A DNA stretch of 64,000 nucleotides from assembly GCF_013184775.1 (NCBI RefSeq), contig NZ_JAATVV010000008.1:186001-250000 (forward strand), read 5' to 3'. A program made the translations under genes and the position numbers. Positions within the stretch are counted from its first letter, which is position 1. The number at the start of each line of letters is the position of its first letter. Shown here piece by piece: positions 1 through 8,549 of this stretch. This DNA is from Martelella sp. HB161492 (lineage in GTDB: Bacteria > Pseudomonadota > Alphaproteobacteria > Rhizobiales > Rhizobiaceae). The notes below the pieces were generated by a model. It made no database searches, was not told the DNA's origin, and worked only from the letters and a program-made list of their open reading frames with translations.

Positions 1-2980
1 CGCGCGGCGCATGCCTGGCGATCTCTTCAAGGTCGGCATTCATGCTCTGGAGTTTTGTTCGGAAGGCTTGCGGCAATCTCGACTCCTTCATGGCATTGAA
101 GACGCTTTTCTGATCAGCATAACCACTGGCCTGGCTCGTCAGCCCTTCTTTCTTCAGCACGCCGGGAGGAAGAGGTCCCTCGTTACGCGTATAGATATTA
201 AGCGGGAACGAGACTGAGGCAGTTCCCTCCAAGGAACTCGAAGTCGTCGCGGACATCTTGCCATTATCGTTACGCTCGAGTGTCTTGCGCGAAACTTGAA
301 CTCCCGTTTCGACGTCGGCTATCAGCGACGCTTTGAGTTTCAGCTCCGCTGCGATGTTCGTGGCGGTTTCGGCGGAATGCCCGACATTAAAGATACCAAG
401 CGGCTGCGAAGGATCCGCCTTCTTCTCGCCCAACAGAACCTTGAGCGTATCGCTGATCCTGTCGCTGGATTGATAGAAGACGAGCTCATCCTGCGTCTCT
501 TTCGTCCACCCGGCGACCCCGCCGAGCGCGAGCCCCGTCTCCGCATTGACGACCGAACTCGAAACAGACGGAAGTGCAAGGGCGTTACCGAACAAGACTT
601 TGACATTTGCTTCGGCACCAAGCGCTTGTTTTGATTTGGCCCTTACTCGAATCTGAAACACATCACCGCCGACATTTTCGACTTCAATTGTAGAACCGCC
701 GACCTTGCTTCGACTGAAAGAAGCAGAAACAGCAAAATTACCAACCCCGTAACCGGCAGCGCACTTCCACTCCATGGAGCGGCCACTGGAAAATGAAATG
801 GAGCTTCCTGACTGCGGGAGCAGTTTCTGGACAGCATCAATGAAACTGGAACTCCCCTCTACTGCAGCACGCTCCAGTAGCCGGTTGCTCAACACATTCG
901 GGCCCGTGTTCAGTATGCGATTGGTCGCGTCTCGCTCGGCAGCCATCTGACGGTGCATTGCTACGCTTGATGCTGAATCCAGCTGTGCGTACAGTTCACC
1001 TGGCTCCACCAATTCTGAAATTTTTTCACTCCAGCTATCGAAGCCGCGCTGTGTCGCATCATAAAGCTCACTCGCCTTACCGGAGGAACGGTCGCGTGCC
1101 AGGGAGGATACCAACACCTTGGCAGAAATCACCGCCGCTGCCAGTTTGCGAACATTCAGGTCACTTACGGATTCCTCATTGCTTTGAACGCGAGCGATAT
1201 CTTTCCTGAAACGGTACAGTCTTGTCCTGAGAAGCCTGAGATTTCTCCTATCATCATCCGAAAAATCATGTCGCGCCAGAATTTCATGAATGGACTCCTC
1301 TGTTTCACGACACCGCAATGCAATAACAGGAAGAATTTTATTATTCTCCTTATCGACTTTTTTACCGAATTGAATATTTTCAGCAGGCGCCTCCATCACC
1401 CCATTATTCTTTTCAACAAGCCTCAAAGCATTGACTATATTCATTGATTCAATTTCTTTAATACTTTTTGATCTATTATTGTTTTTGCATTGAATTACGC
1501 GATCGAGTGCCGAGTCCGGGTCACGCAAAAGCCCCTTCAATTGCGAATAGTTTTCCTCAATATTCCTCTTGGCATCGTTTCCTTTATTGACAACCCTTTG
1601 ATAATCTGACGTATTTGACAATACTCCGACTGCGCCAGACGATAAACCATCAAGGTTACTTGCGCCTGCCTTGAAAGCTGCAGTAACACCTCCATTTACG
1701 CCAATCTTCTGGAATCCCGTTCCGACGGCTGTTAAGGCCACCGTTTTCGCGACACCTTGAACCGCCGTCCAAATTTCAGCCCTGGTGTCAGATTTATGCA
1801 CACCGTCGCCCGCCCCTTTGCGGACAATATCTCTTTTGAAAGAGAACGCCGTTCTGGTGGAATATGTTTTCGATCGGTCGTTCACATTGCGGGCACCCGG
1901 AGCATATATATGTGACCCTAGACGACGGGATTTGTCGTAGATGTGATCCGCCTCGAGGCCATCGGCCTTCAAATAGACGGATGCCCTGCCCTCGCGCAAA
2001 ATCTCAACATTTTCGCCGAAGCGCCTCAGGCCGACGATTTTGGTTTTCCCCTTCGATTCTATCTCGGTTTCCTGTCCGGATGAATTCGACCTGAACACAA
2101 CTTGATTTGAGCCGGGGCGAACATACAAAAGCCCCTCTTCGTCGCCATTTTTTGCCGGAATCTTCATCGGATCTACGAATCGCAATGCTTCGTCACATGG
2201 CCTGAAATCAAGTCGAATTTTAAATGGAACCGCGCCTTGCCCCTCTTGTAGCTTTGCATGATTGCCCGGCACGAAGTCGGCCTTTTGTTCGCCCGGTTCC
2301 AGCTTGAGGTCAATTTGAATATTGTACAGGTCCTGCGGACGATCCTTGTCGCTGACCTGTGCCACAAGCGTTGAACCAGGTCCGAGCCATAGTTTCTTGA
2401 AATCGACCGCCAACTGGCTTTTGTCGATGACGATTTCGGACTGGACGGAGAGTAAATCCTTTCGGATACCCTTAAGAAGTGCCTTTGGCCAACTCAGGTT
2501 CTTGCCGAAGCGAAGAGCGATATCGCCGCCTTCGCGGACTTCAAGATTGCCATGGTCTGCAGAAACTATGTTTTGACCGCGTTTCAAATCTGGCCAGACA
2601 TGGTCTAGGCTCAAGACGTTGCCTAGGTTCACACTTGGCGCCTCGCGCGTGCATCGCTCGGGCGAGCGCTCCAGAACCCCGTCCGTCACGCCATCAGCCC
2701 CGGCCTTGAACAGGCTCGACGGCGCCGAAGTGCCATCAAACGACCCGACGGAACCCGTGCGCGACGATAGCATCGCAGAATCTGCTCTGGCAGCAGCAGC
2801 CGGCGCCCGACCAAAACAAGAGCTCAGCGTGGCATCACGGGCGGCCAGATCGGCATCGCCCGATTCAAGCCCTTGGCCGGCATTCCGATTGATTGCCGAA
2901 AAGATAGCGGGGGGCGCAATCGTGCTCGAAGGCCTGACTATCTGATGCGCTCCGGCAGCTCCGCTAGGGATATTATTCAT
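1..2980 (-). CDS. Large AT-rich protein, C-terminus cut by window edge; possible AvrE/DspE-like type III effector
   Basis: An open frame runs without a stop from an ATG at 2980 to the window edge (993 codons read; the end is missing). AGGAGG at 2988-2993 lies 7 bases before the ATG. There is no signal peptide. Residues 1-110 are rich in Ser, Ala and Gly, as in secreted effectors; 110-330 is strand-rich; 470-720 is helical and charged; 725-950 is Ser-rich with alternating strands (GSSISFSSG near 728, SASFSRSKVGG near 755). The order of a helical stretch, a GSSI-type entry, an SFSR strand and long amphipathic strands matches what I recall of the C-terminal beta part of DspE/AvrE, large pore-forming type III effectors of plant pathogens. 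That is a by-eye match from memory, not a search. Codon use is far more AT-rich than in any neighbour (in 1321-1380 only 15 of 60 bases are G or C), which indicates acquired DNA. The frame is certain; the family assignment is tentative. Confidence 0.75.
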   Translation of the reverse strand, partial: MNNIPSGAAGAHQIVRPSSTIAPPAIFSAINRNAGQGLESGDADLAARDATLSSCFGRAPAAAARADSAMLSSRTGSVGSFDGTSAPSSLFKAGADGVTDGVLERSPERCTREAPSVNLGNVLSLDHVWPDLKRGQNIVSADHGNLEVREGGDIALRFGKNLSWPKALLKGIRKDLLSVQSEIVIDKSQLAVDFKKLWLGPGSTLVAQVSDKDRPQDLYNIQIDLKLEPGEQKADFVPGNHAKLQEGQGAVPFKIRLDFRPCDEALRFVDPMKIPAKNGDEEGLLYVRPGSNQVVFRSNSSGQETEIESKGKTKIVGLRRFGENVEILREGRASVYLKADGLEADHIYDKSRRLGSHIYAPGARNVNDRSKTYSTRTAFSFKRDIVRKGAGDGVHKSDTRAEIWTAVQGVAKTVALTAVGTGFQKIGVNGGVTAAFKAGASNLDGLSSGAVGVLSNTSDYQRVVNKGNDAKRNIEENYSQLKGLLRDPDSALDRVIQCKNNNRSKSIKEIESMNIVNALRLVEKNNGVMEAPAENIQFGKKVDKENNKILPVIALRCRETEESIHEILARHDFSDDDRRNLRLLRTRLYRFRKDIARVQSNEESVSDLNVRKLAAAVISAKVLVSSLARDRSSGKASELYDATQRGFDSWSEKISELVEPGELYAQLDSASSVAMHRQMAAERDATNRILNTGPNVLSNRLLERAAVEGSSSFIDAVQKLLPQSGSSISFSSGRSMEWKCAAGYGVGNFAVSASFSRSKVGGSTIEVENVGGDVFQIRVRAKSKQALGAEANVKVLFGNALALPSVSSSVVNAETGLALGGVAGWTKETQDELVFYQSSDRISDTLKVLLGEKKADPSQPLGIFNVGHSAETATNIAAELKLKASLIADVETGVQVSRKTLERNDNGKMSATTSSSLEGTASVSFPLNIYTRNEGPLPPGVLKKEGLTSQASGYADQKSVFNAMKESRLPQAFRTKLQSMNADLEEIARHAPR

Positions 2981-3213
2981 GTTCAGGCCTCCTAAATGAA
3001 AGTCGACCAGATTTATATCTACGTAATATAAGTTAGAAAATTTCCTTTTTGCTTAGTGAATATTCAGAACCCTTAACATTAATTATCTGAAATGCACCGA
3101 TTTTCAAAAATACAAACACTTGCATCCGGTCAGCACTTAAAACGGATTGCAAACGTTAAAAACAAATAATGAATAATGCGCCCGGATGTCAGCATCTTAC
3201 CTGATGCCCCCCC

Positions 3214-4101
3214 TTAACTGCAGATAAAGTGTCCGGCGCCAACCGTGATGGTTCTGGCATGATCTCCAGCTGCGGCGCGAATCTCCGCAACCTCCGCCGC
3301 TGCAAACGCACGGCCATCCGCCAGGCGGACATCGGGATCAGGAACGGCAGACAGCAGCAGGCGCGTATAGGCATGGGCCGGATTGGTCAGCACGGCGTCA
3401 ACCGGCCCCCACTCAACCACCTGCCCCGAGAGCATAACCATGATATCGTCAGCGACATAGCGCGCCGTGGCGATATCGTGGGTGATGTAGAAAAGCGCCA
3501 GACGGTGCTCCCGCTTCATCCGGTTCAACAGGTTGAGGATGCCGAGCCGGACCGATACATCCAGCATTGATGTCGGCTCATCGGCGACAATCACCTCAGG
3601 TCGGACGGCGAGTGCGCGGGCTATGGCAATGCGCTGGCGCTGACCGCCCGACAGTTCATGCGGAAATTTGGCGAGCATCTGCTCCGGATCGAGACGAACC
3701 TCGGCAAGCAGGCGGCGCATTTCCGCCAGCCGCGCCCGCCGGTCGAGATCGCGCCGATGCAGCTTCAGCGGCCGCTCGAGATGATAGGCGATGGAATGGG
3801 CCGGATTCAGAGCCGCGAAAGGATCCTGAAACACCATTTGCACCGAACGGCGATAGTCTCCCATGCGCTGCTCCGAAAGTGGCGCGCCGCGAAAGGAGAT
3901 CGTGCCGCTGTCGGCGCTGTATTCACGCATGAGCAGGCGGGCACAGGTGGTCTTGCCACTGCCGGATTCCCCGACCATTGCCAGCGTGCGCCCGGCCCGC
4001 AGCGCAAAGGACACCGAACGCGCGGCATAGACCGGCGGCGTCCCGGCAAAGACCTTCGAGACTTTATCAAGCCGCAGGATTGCGTCATCAGTGCCCGTCA
4101 A
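3214..4101 (-). CDS. ABC transporter ATPase, OppF/DppF type (oligosaccharide/oligopeptide uptake)
   Basis: ATP-hydrolysing subunit of a Dpp/Opp-type importer, acting on the cytoplasmic face with the ATPase just upstream. Walker A is GESGSGKTT, the signature LSGGQRQRIAIARAL, Walker B VIVADEPTSMLD, and the switch His is in YITHD; the C-terminal part has the AHAYTRLLLSAVPDP segment typical of the family. I take TTG 4101 as start: it overlaps the upstream TGA and has GGAG seven bases before it, whereas ATG 4152 would overlap the neighbour by 55 bases without a ribosome binding site. It is the last gene of the operon that begins at 10076. Confidence 0.88.
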   Translation of the reverse strand: MTGTDDAILRLDKVSKVFAGTPPVYAARSVSFALRAGRTLAMVGESGSGKTTCARLLMREYSADSGTISFRGAPLSEQRMGDYRRSVQMVFQDPFAALNPAHSIAYHLERPLKLHRRDLDRRARLAEMRRLLAEVRLDPEQMLAKFPHELSGGQRQRIAIARALAVRPEVIVADEPTSMLDVSVRLGILNLLNRMKREHRLALFYITHDIATARYVADDIMVMLSGQVVEWGPVDAVLTNPAHAYTRLLLSAVPDPDVRLADGRAFAAAEVAEIRAAAGDHARTITVGAGHFICS

Positions 4102-4907
4102 TCGTCTTCTCCACGAATTTGCTGACCGTGCAGGCGTGGCATGGAAGCCCATAGCTTGCGCGTATAGGGGTGCTGAGGGTCATTATGGATCTGCTGCGCG
4201 GTCCCGGTCTCGACCAGCCTGCCCTCGAGCATGATGCCAATCCGGTCCGAGACCTGCACCATCAGGCCCAGATCATGGGTGATAAACAGGACAGAAAAGC
4301 CGCGTTCACGCCGCAGCTGATCAATGCGCTGCATGATCTCGCGCTGCACCACGACATCCAGCGCCGTGGTCGGCTCATCCATGATCAGAAGCTTGGGATC
4401 GAGCGCCAGGCAGATGGCAATGACGATCCGCTGCCGCATGCCGCCGGAGCACTGATGCGCATAGGATTTCAGCCGGTCGGCGGGAATATCGACCAGCGCC
4501 AGCAGTTCGGCCGCCCGCTCCCGCGCCTCAGCCCGGTTCATGCCGCGATGCACCTTGAGCACATCATAGAACTGGCTTTCGATGGTCAGCACGGGATTGA
4601 GCGCATTCATGGCGCTTTGAAACACCATCGCCACCTCGGCCCAGCGGAATTTCGAAAGCGCCTTGCTGTCGAGATCGAGCACATTGCGCCCGGCGACGAT
4701 GATTTCCCCCTGACGGATCAGCGCCGGCGGCTTGTGCAGCCGGCTGACGGCAAAGGCGATGGTGGACTTGCCACAGCCGCTCTCGCCAGCCAGACCGAAG
4801 AACTCGCCCCGGGCAATATCAAAACTGACATCCGAAACCGCGTGAAAGTCTTCAGCCTCGCCAATATAGTCAATCGAAAGATTGCGCACGGAAAGTATGG
4901 GATCCAT
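4098..4907 (-). CDS. ABC transporter ATPase, OppD/DppD type
   Basis: First of the paired ATPases of the Dpp/Opp-type importer. It shows Walker A GESGCGKST, the Q-loop in MVFQSAMNALNP, signature CSGGMRQRIVIAICLALDP, Walker B LLIMDEPTTALD and switch FITHDLG. The start is ATG 4907, whose A is the last base of the permease stop (TGATG overlap); a longer frame exists but begins inside the permease gene. The tail PYTRKLWASMPRL is the usual DppD ending. Together with the permeases and a chitin-oligosaccharide-like binding protein it should energise oligosaccharide import. Confidence 0.9.
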   Translation of the reverse strand: MDPILSVRNLSIDYIGEAEDFHAVSDVSFDIARGEFFGLAGESGCGKSTIAFAVSRLHKPPALIRQGEIIVAGRNVLDLDSKALSKFRWAEVAMVFQSAMNALNPVLTIESQFYDVLKVHRGMNRAEARERAAELLALVDIPADRLKSYAHQCSGGMRQRIVIAICLALDPKLLIMDEPTTALDVVVQREIMQRIDQLRRERGFSVLFITHDLGLMVQVSDRIGIMLEGRLVETGTAQQIHNDPQHPYTRKLWASMPRLHGQQIRGEDD

Positions 4908-5797
4908 CAAAGCCGCCCCTCCCCGGCCCGCACAAGGCCGAACCATCGGCCGAGCCTGCCAGCCGTTCGAAGCCGCGGATTGGCGACCTCATCGATCGCA
5001 AAATTGACAAGCGCCAGCGCCACCCCAAGCAGCGCCAGCCCGAAGCAGGGCGCCAGCATATCCCACCAGGCCCCGACCGTAAGCGCAGAGGAATTCTGCG
5101 CGTTATAGAGCATGACGCCCCAGGACACGGCATTCGGATCACCAAGTCCGAGAAATTCCAGCGTGGCCTCTGTAATCACTGCGAAGATGACGCTGCCGAG
5201 AAAATTGATGCCGACGATCGAGATCAGATTCGGGAAGATCTCGAACGCCATGATCCGCCATTGCGGCTCCCCCAGCATTTCCGCCGACTTGACGAAATCC
5301 TTCTCGCGCACCGAAAGCGTCTCGGCCCGCGTCACCCGGACACCCCAGGCCCAGGAGGTAAAGCCGAGGATCAGCGCAATCACCAGCGGGCTGGCCTGAC
5401 CGATAAAGGCGGCCAGCACCAGCAGCAGCGGCAGATTGGGGATCACCAGCACCATATTGGTGAAGAAGTTGATGATCTCATCCGTGAGCCCGCGCCTGTA
5501 GCCGGCGATGATGCCGAGAATGGTGCCGATCGCGGTGATCAGGAAGCCCGCGCCGAAACCGACGGCAAGCGAAGTGCGCGCACCATAGAGAAGCTGCGTG
5601 AAGACATCGCGTCCGACACGGGTTGTGCCAAGCAGGTGATCCCATGATGGCGCCTGATGCGGACGCCCGACACGTGATGTCGGGCCGAAAGGCGTCAGAA
5701 GCGGTGCCAGGATTGCGGCCAGCACGATCAGCAGAATGATCGAAAGGCCGATCACCGCCTTTCGGTTCTTCACAAGGCCTGAGAGCAGTGTTTTCAC
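4907..5797 (-). CDS. ABC transporter permease, DppC type
   Basis: Inner-membrane permease of the Dpp/Opp family, 296 residues. It has an N-terminal helix (about 12-34), then LLGTTRVGRDVFTQLLYGAR, the DppC hallmark (usually GTDxxGRDVxSRxxxGxR), and four further helices with an EAA-type loop around SAEMLGEPQWRIMAFEIFPN that docks the ATPase. The GTG start at 5797 directly abuts the preceding stop, with AGGAG upstream. It forms a heterodimer with the 5798-6778 product. Confidence 0.9.
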   Translation of the reverse strand: MKTLLSGLVKNRKAVIGLSIILLIVLAAILAPLLTPFGPTSRVGRPHQAPSWDHLLGTTRVGRDVFTQLLYGARTSLAVGFGAGFLITAIGTILGIIAGYRRGLTDEIINFFTNMVLVIPNLPLLLVLAAFIGQASPLVIALILGFTSWAWGVRVTRAETLSVREKDFVKSAEMLGEPQWRIMAFEIFPNLISIVGINFLGSVIFAVITEATLEFLGLGDPNAVSWGVMLYNAQNSSALTVGAWWDMLAPCFGLALLGVALALVNFAIDEVANPRLRTAGRLGRWFGLVRAGEGRL

Positions 5798-6778
5798 CTA
5801 ACGGCTCCTCTTCAGACGCGGATCGAGCAGGACATAGCTCAGATCGACAATGAAATTGGCGGCTAGCATGGCGCCGGTCATGATCAAGAGCTGCCCCTGG
5901 ATCACCGGATAGTCCCGCGCCAGGATCGCCTGATAGAGCGTATTGCCAAGCCCCGGATAGTTGAACACCACCTCGGTCACCAGCGATCCGCCAAGCACCG
6001 TTCCCAGCGCTATCGCCAGGTTGGAGACTGTCGGCAGAAGCGCATTGCGCGCGGCATACCAGAACATGACGCGGCTGTCGGACAGGCCCTTGGCGCGGGC
6101 CATGGTGATATAGTCCTCGCCCAGCAGGTTGATCATGTTGTTGCGCATGGTCACGGCAAAACCGCCGGTCAGCACGATCAGCATGGTCATCAGCGGCAGG
6201 AAGCCGTGATAGGCAACACTGCCGATGAAGGCCCAGCTAAAGCCGGGATCCAGCATCGGATCAAAGGCATAGCCGCTGGGAAACCAGTCAAGCGTGAAGG
6301 AAAATGCGAACAGGAGCACCAGTGCCACGACCACGGCGGGAATGGCGGTGGTGAAGATCGACAGCATGGAAACAGAGGTGTCGGTGCGCGAACCGCGCCG
6401 CCAGGCGGCAAGGACGCCCAGCGTGGTGCCAAGCGCGAAGGCCAGAATGGTCGCAAGCCCCATCAGGCCGATGGTCCAGACCGCAGCCCGCGCCAGAAGT
6501 GCTGTTACCGGCAGCGGGAAATATTTGATCGACATGCCAAGATCGCCGGTAAAGACGCTTTGCAGATAGGCGATATATTGCTGCCACAGCGGCGCATCGA
6601 TGAAACCGAAAGTCAGTTTCAGTGCGGCAATATTCTCAACGGACAGCTGCGACCCGGCGCTAGCGAACATCATCAGGATGGGATCGCCCGGCATCATGCG
6701 CGGCAGAAAGAAATTGATCGTTGCCGCCGCAAGAAAGGCGGCCAGATAGAAGCCAAGGCGGCGCATCAGAAAGGCCAT
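5798..6778 (-). CDS. ABC transporter permease, DppB type
   Basis: Inner-membrane permease, 326 residues, about six transmembrane helices. The N-terminal PRMMPGDPILMM segment is the DppB mark, and the EAA loop ARAKGLSDSRVMFWYAARNALLP is the ATPase contact. FNYPGLGNTLYQAILARDYP near the C-terminus is also family-typical. AGAGG precedes the ATG at 6778. It lies 83 bases downstream of the binding-protein gene; that gap holds a small GC-rich inverted repeat. It pairs with the DppC-type permease to form the channel. Confidence 0.9.
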   Translation of the reverse strand: MAFLMRRLGFYLAAFLAAATINFFLPRMMPGDPILMMFASAGSQLSVENIAALKLTFGFIDAPLWQQYIAYLQSVFTGDLGMSIKYFPLPVTALLARAAVWTIGLMGLATILAFALGTTLGVLAAWRRGSRTDTSVSMLSIFTTAIPAVVVALVLLFAFSFTLDWFPSGYAFDPMLDPGFSWAFIGSVAYHGFLPLMTMLIVLTGGFAVTMRNNMINLLGEDYITMARAKGLSDSRVMFWYAARNALLPTVSNLAIALGTVLGGSLVTEVVFNYPGLGNTLYQAILARDYPVIQGQLLIMTGAMLAANFIVDLSYVLLDPRLKRSR

Positions 6779-6816
6779 ACGCCTCTCGTCCTTTCACTTG
6801 GAGATGGAAGGAGAAC

Positions 6817-6847
6817 GCCGGCGCGGCCGCAAGGGACGCACCGGCGA
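6817..6847 (-). other. Small inverted repeat between binding-protein and permease genes
   Basis: CGCCGG (6817-6822) pairs with CCGGCG (6842-6847), in a very GC-rich stretch without a T-run. As in other transporter operons, a hairpin here could protect the binding-protein mRNA end so that it exceeds the permease message. Short arms; weak on its own. Confidence 0.3.
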
Positions 6848-6861
6848 AAATCGCGGCAGTG

Positions 6862-8520
6862 CTATTCTGCAACCGGCTTCAGTGCCAGAAGCTGCAACAG
6901 GCGGGCCGGATTGTAGTTGGAGACAACCGGGATAACGAAGGGGTTGTCCGCATTCGCCCAGCCGGTGAAGCGTTTGGTCGAATATTCATAGAAGGCCGGG
7001 CTGTTATAGACCGGGATCACCGGGAAGCCTTCGGCAACGATCATCTGCGCCTTGTCGAGCAGGTCCTTCTGCTTGGCCTGATCCTTGGTCTGCTTGTATT
7101 CATCAAGCACGGCCATCAATTCGGGGCTCTGCCAGCGCTGGGCCGCAAAGCGGCTCTTGCCGATGTCATCCGGGTTGAAGGCCCGCATATAGGGGAAATA
7201 GGGTGATGCCGCCGCGGCAAGCGCATTCAGCGTCATGTCATATTTCCCGTCGATCAGGTCAGAGGTCCACACGGCGGCTTCCGGCGTTGCCATCTTCACA
7301 TCAAGACCGGCGGCCTGCATGGTTTCTATGGCAATCTGCACCGCATCGATCCAGTCGGTCCAGCCATTGGGGATTTCCAGCGAGAACGAGATCTTCGAAC
7401 CATCCGGATTGTCGCGGAACCCATCACCATCGGCATCCACAAATCCGGCCTGGTCGAGCAGCGCTTCGGCGCCCGCCTGATCGAAGGTCGTGTACTTGCC
7501 ATACTTGGCCTTCACCTCCGGATTGAGGAAAGACTTGTAGACTTCACCGAGATCGGCCGGATCATCATTGACGATCGGGTAGCCATAGCCGGCAATATCG
7601 ACGATTGCCTGACGGTCGATCATCATCGAGACCGCGCGGCGGAAATCGACATTGTCAAAGGCCTTGCGATTATTTTCGTCTGGCGCCTGAAGGTTGAAGG
7701 AGAAGGAGACAAGGCTCGACGGCGTCAGCCAGTAGTGATTATGCTCCGGGTCCTTCTTGACAAAGGTGTTGTCGATATCGGGAATGAAGCTTGTCGCCCA
7801 ATCGAGCGTGCCATCGGCAAGGGCAGAAAGGGTCTGCGGATTATCGGCCAGCTGCGGGAAGCGCAGGCAATCGACCTTGAGCGTATCATTGTCCCAGTAG
7901 TTCGGGTTGCGGCACTGCTCATAGACCTGCGGGGTGAAACGGGTGATTTCCGTCATCGGCCCGCTGCCGACCGGATTTTCATTGGCAAAGGTCACCGGAT
8001 CGTCAATCTTCGACCAGACATGTTCCGGCACGATCGGCACGGCGACGATCAGATTGGCGATCAGCGAGTTCGGTGCGCTCAGATTGAACGTCACCGTGCG
8101 CGCATCGACCTGTTCAACGCTGGAAAGCTGCCCCCAGATACTGGTGGCATCGAGTGCAGGAAATTTCTTCAGATAGTCATAGGTGAACACGATATCGGCG
8201 GCCGTCAGCGGCTCACCGTCTGACCATTTCAGATCGGGACGCAGCGTGAAGGTGATGCTTTTGAGATCATCCGCCAGTTCATAGCTTTCAGCCAGACGGA
8301 AGACCGGCTTATTGCCGTCAATGCGGTTGAAGATCACGAGCGGCTCATAGATGAAATCAGGCGTCGAATAGCGCGCCGAGGTCTGGTTGAACGGGTTGAA
8401 GTTGCGCACCCAGGTCGTGGTGTTTTCCGAGTTGACGGTCAGGACCGTCTCTGCCGATGCAACGGACGCCGAAGCCATAAGGGCTAAGGCAAGCGGTACA
8501 ATGATGCGGTATTTCTGCAT
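6862..8520 (-). CDS. ABC substrate-binding protein, family 5, chitin-oligosaccharide-binding (CBP/ChiE) type
   Basis: Periplasmic binding protein, 552 residues, with a Sec signal peptide (about 1-23, ending ASAET). The mature start TTTWVRNFNPF, the stretch DFIYEPLVIFN, HVWSKIDDP..FANENPVGSGP, YWDND.LKVDCLRFPQ and a C-terminal RLLQLLALKPV match, from memory, the chitin-oligosaccharide-binding protein of Vibrio (ChiE/CBP) rather than peptide-binding DppA. Cello-oligosaccharide binding relatives exist, so the ligand may be chitobiose or another beta-linked oligosaccharide. AGAGGGG precedes the ATG. It follows the GH3 hexosaminidase gene by 29 bases in one operon, which fits uptake of GlcNAc oligomers followed by intracellular hydrolysis. 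Confidence 0.88.
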   Translation of the reverse strand: MQKYRIIVPLALALMASASVASAETVLTVNSENTTTWVRNFNPFNQTSARYSTPDFIYEPLVIFNRIDGNKPVFRLAESYELADDLKSITFTLRPDLKWSDGEPLTAADIVFTYDYLKKFPALDATSIWGQLSSVEQVDARTVTFNLSAPNSLIANLIVAVPIVPEHVWSKIDDPVTFANENPVGSGPMTEITRFTPQVYEQCRNPNYWDNDTLKVDCLRFPQLADNPQTLSALADGTLDWATSFIPDIDNTFVKKDPEHNHYWLTPSSLVSFSFNLQAPDENNRKAFDNVDFRRAVSMMIDRQAIVDIAGYGYPIVNDDPADLGEVYKSFLNPEVKAKYGKYTTFDQAGAEALLDQAGFVDADGDGFRDNPDGSKISFSLEIPNGWTDWIDAVQIAIETMQAAGLDVKMATPEAAVWTSDLIDGKYDMTLNALAAAASPYFPYMRAFNPDDIGKSRFAAQRWQSPELMAVLDEYKQTKDQAKQKDLLDKAQMIVAEGFPVIPVYNSPAFYEYSTKRFTGWANADNPFVIPVVSNYNPARLLQLLALKPVAE

Positions 8521-8549
8521 GGTGGGACCCCTCTTTGCGGATCGTTATG

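Noticed and set aside
296-2945. Several small plus-strand frames in the first 3 kb
   Set aside because: They lie opposite the continuous 993-codon minus frame with an excellent ribosome binding site; none has a recognisable motif.
3120-3210. CATCCGG / CCGGATG and GCATC / GATGC pairs as a terminator of the amino-sugar operon
   Set aside because: Arms are short or far apart and no T-run follows on the minus strand.
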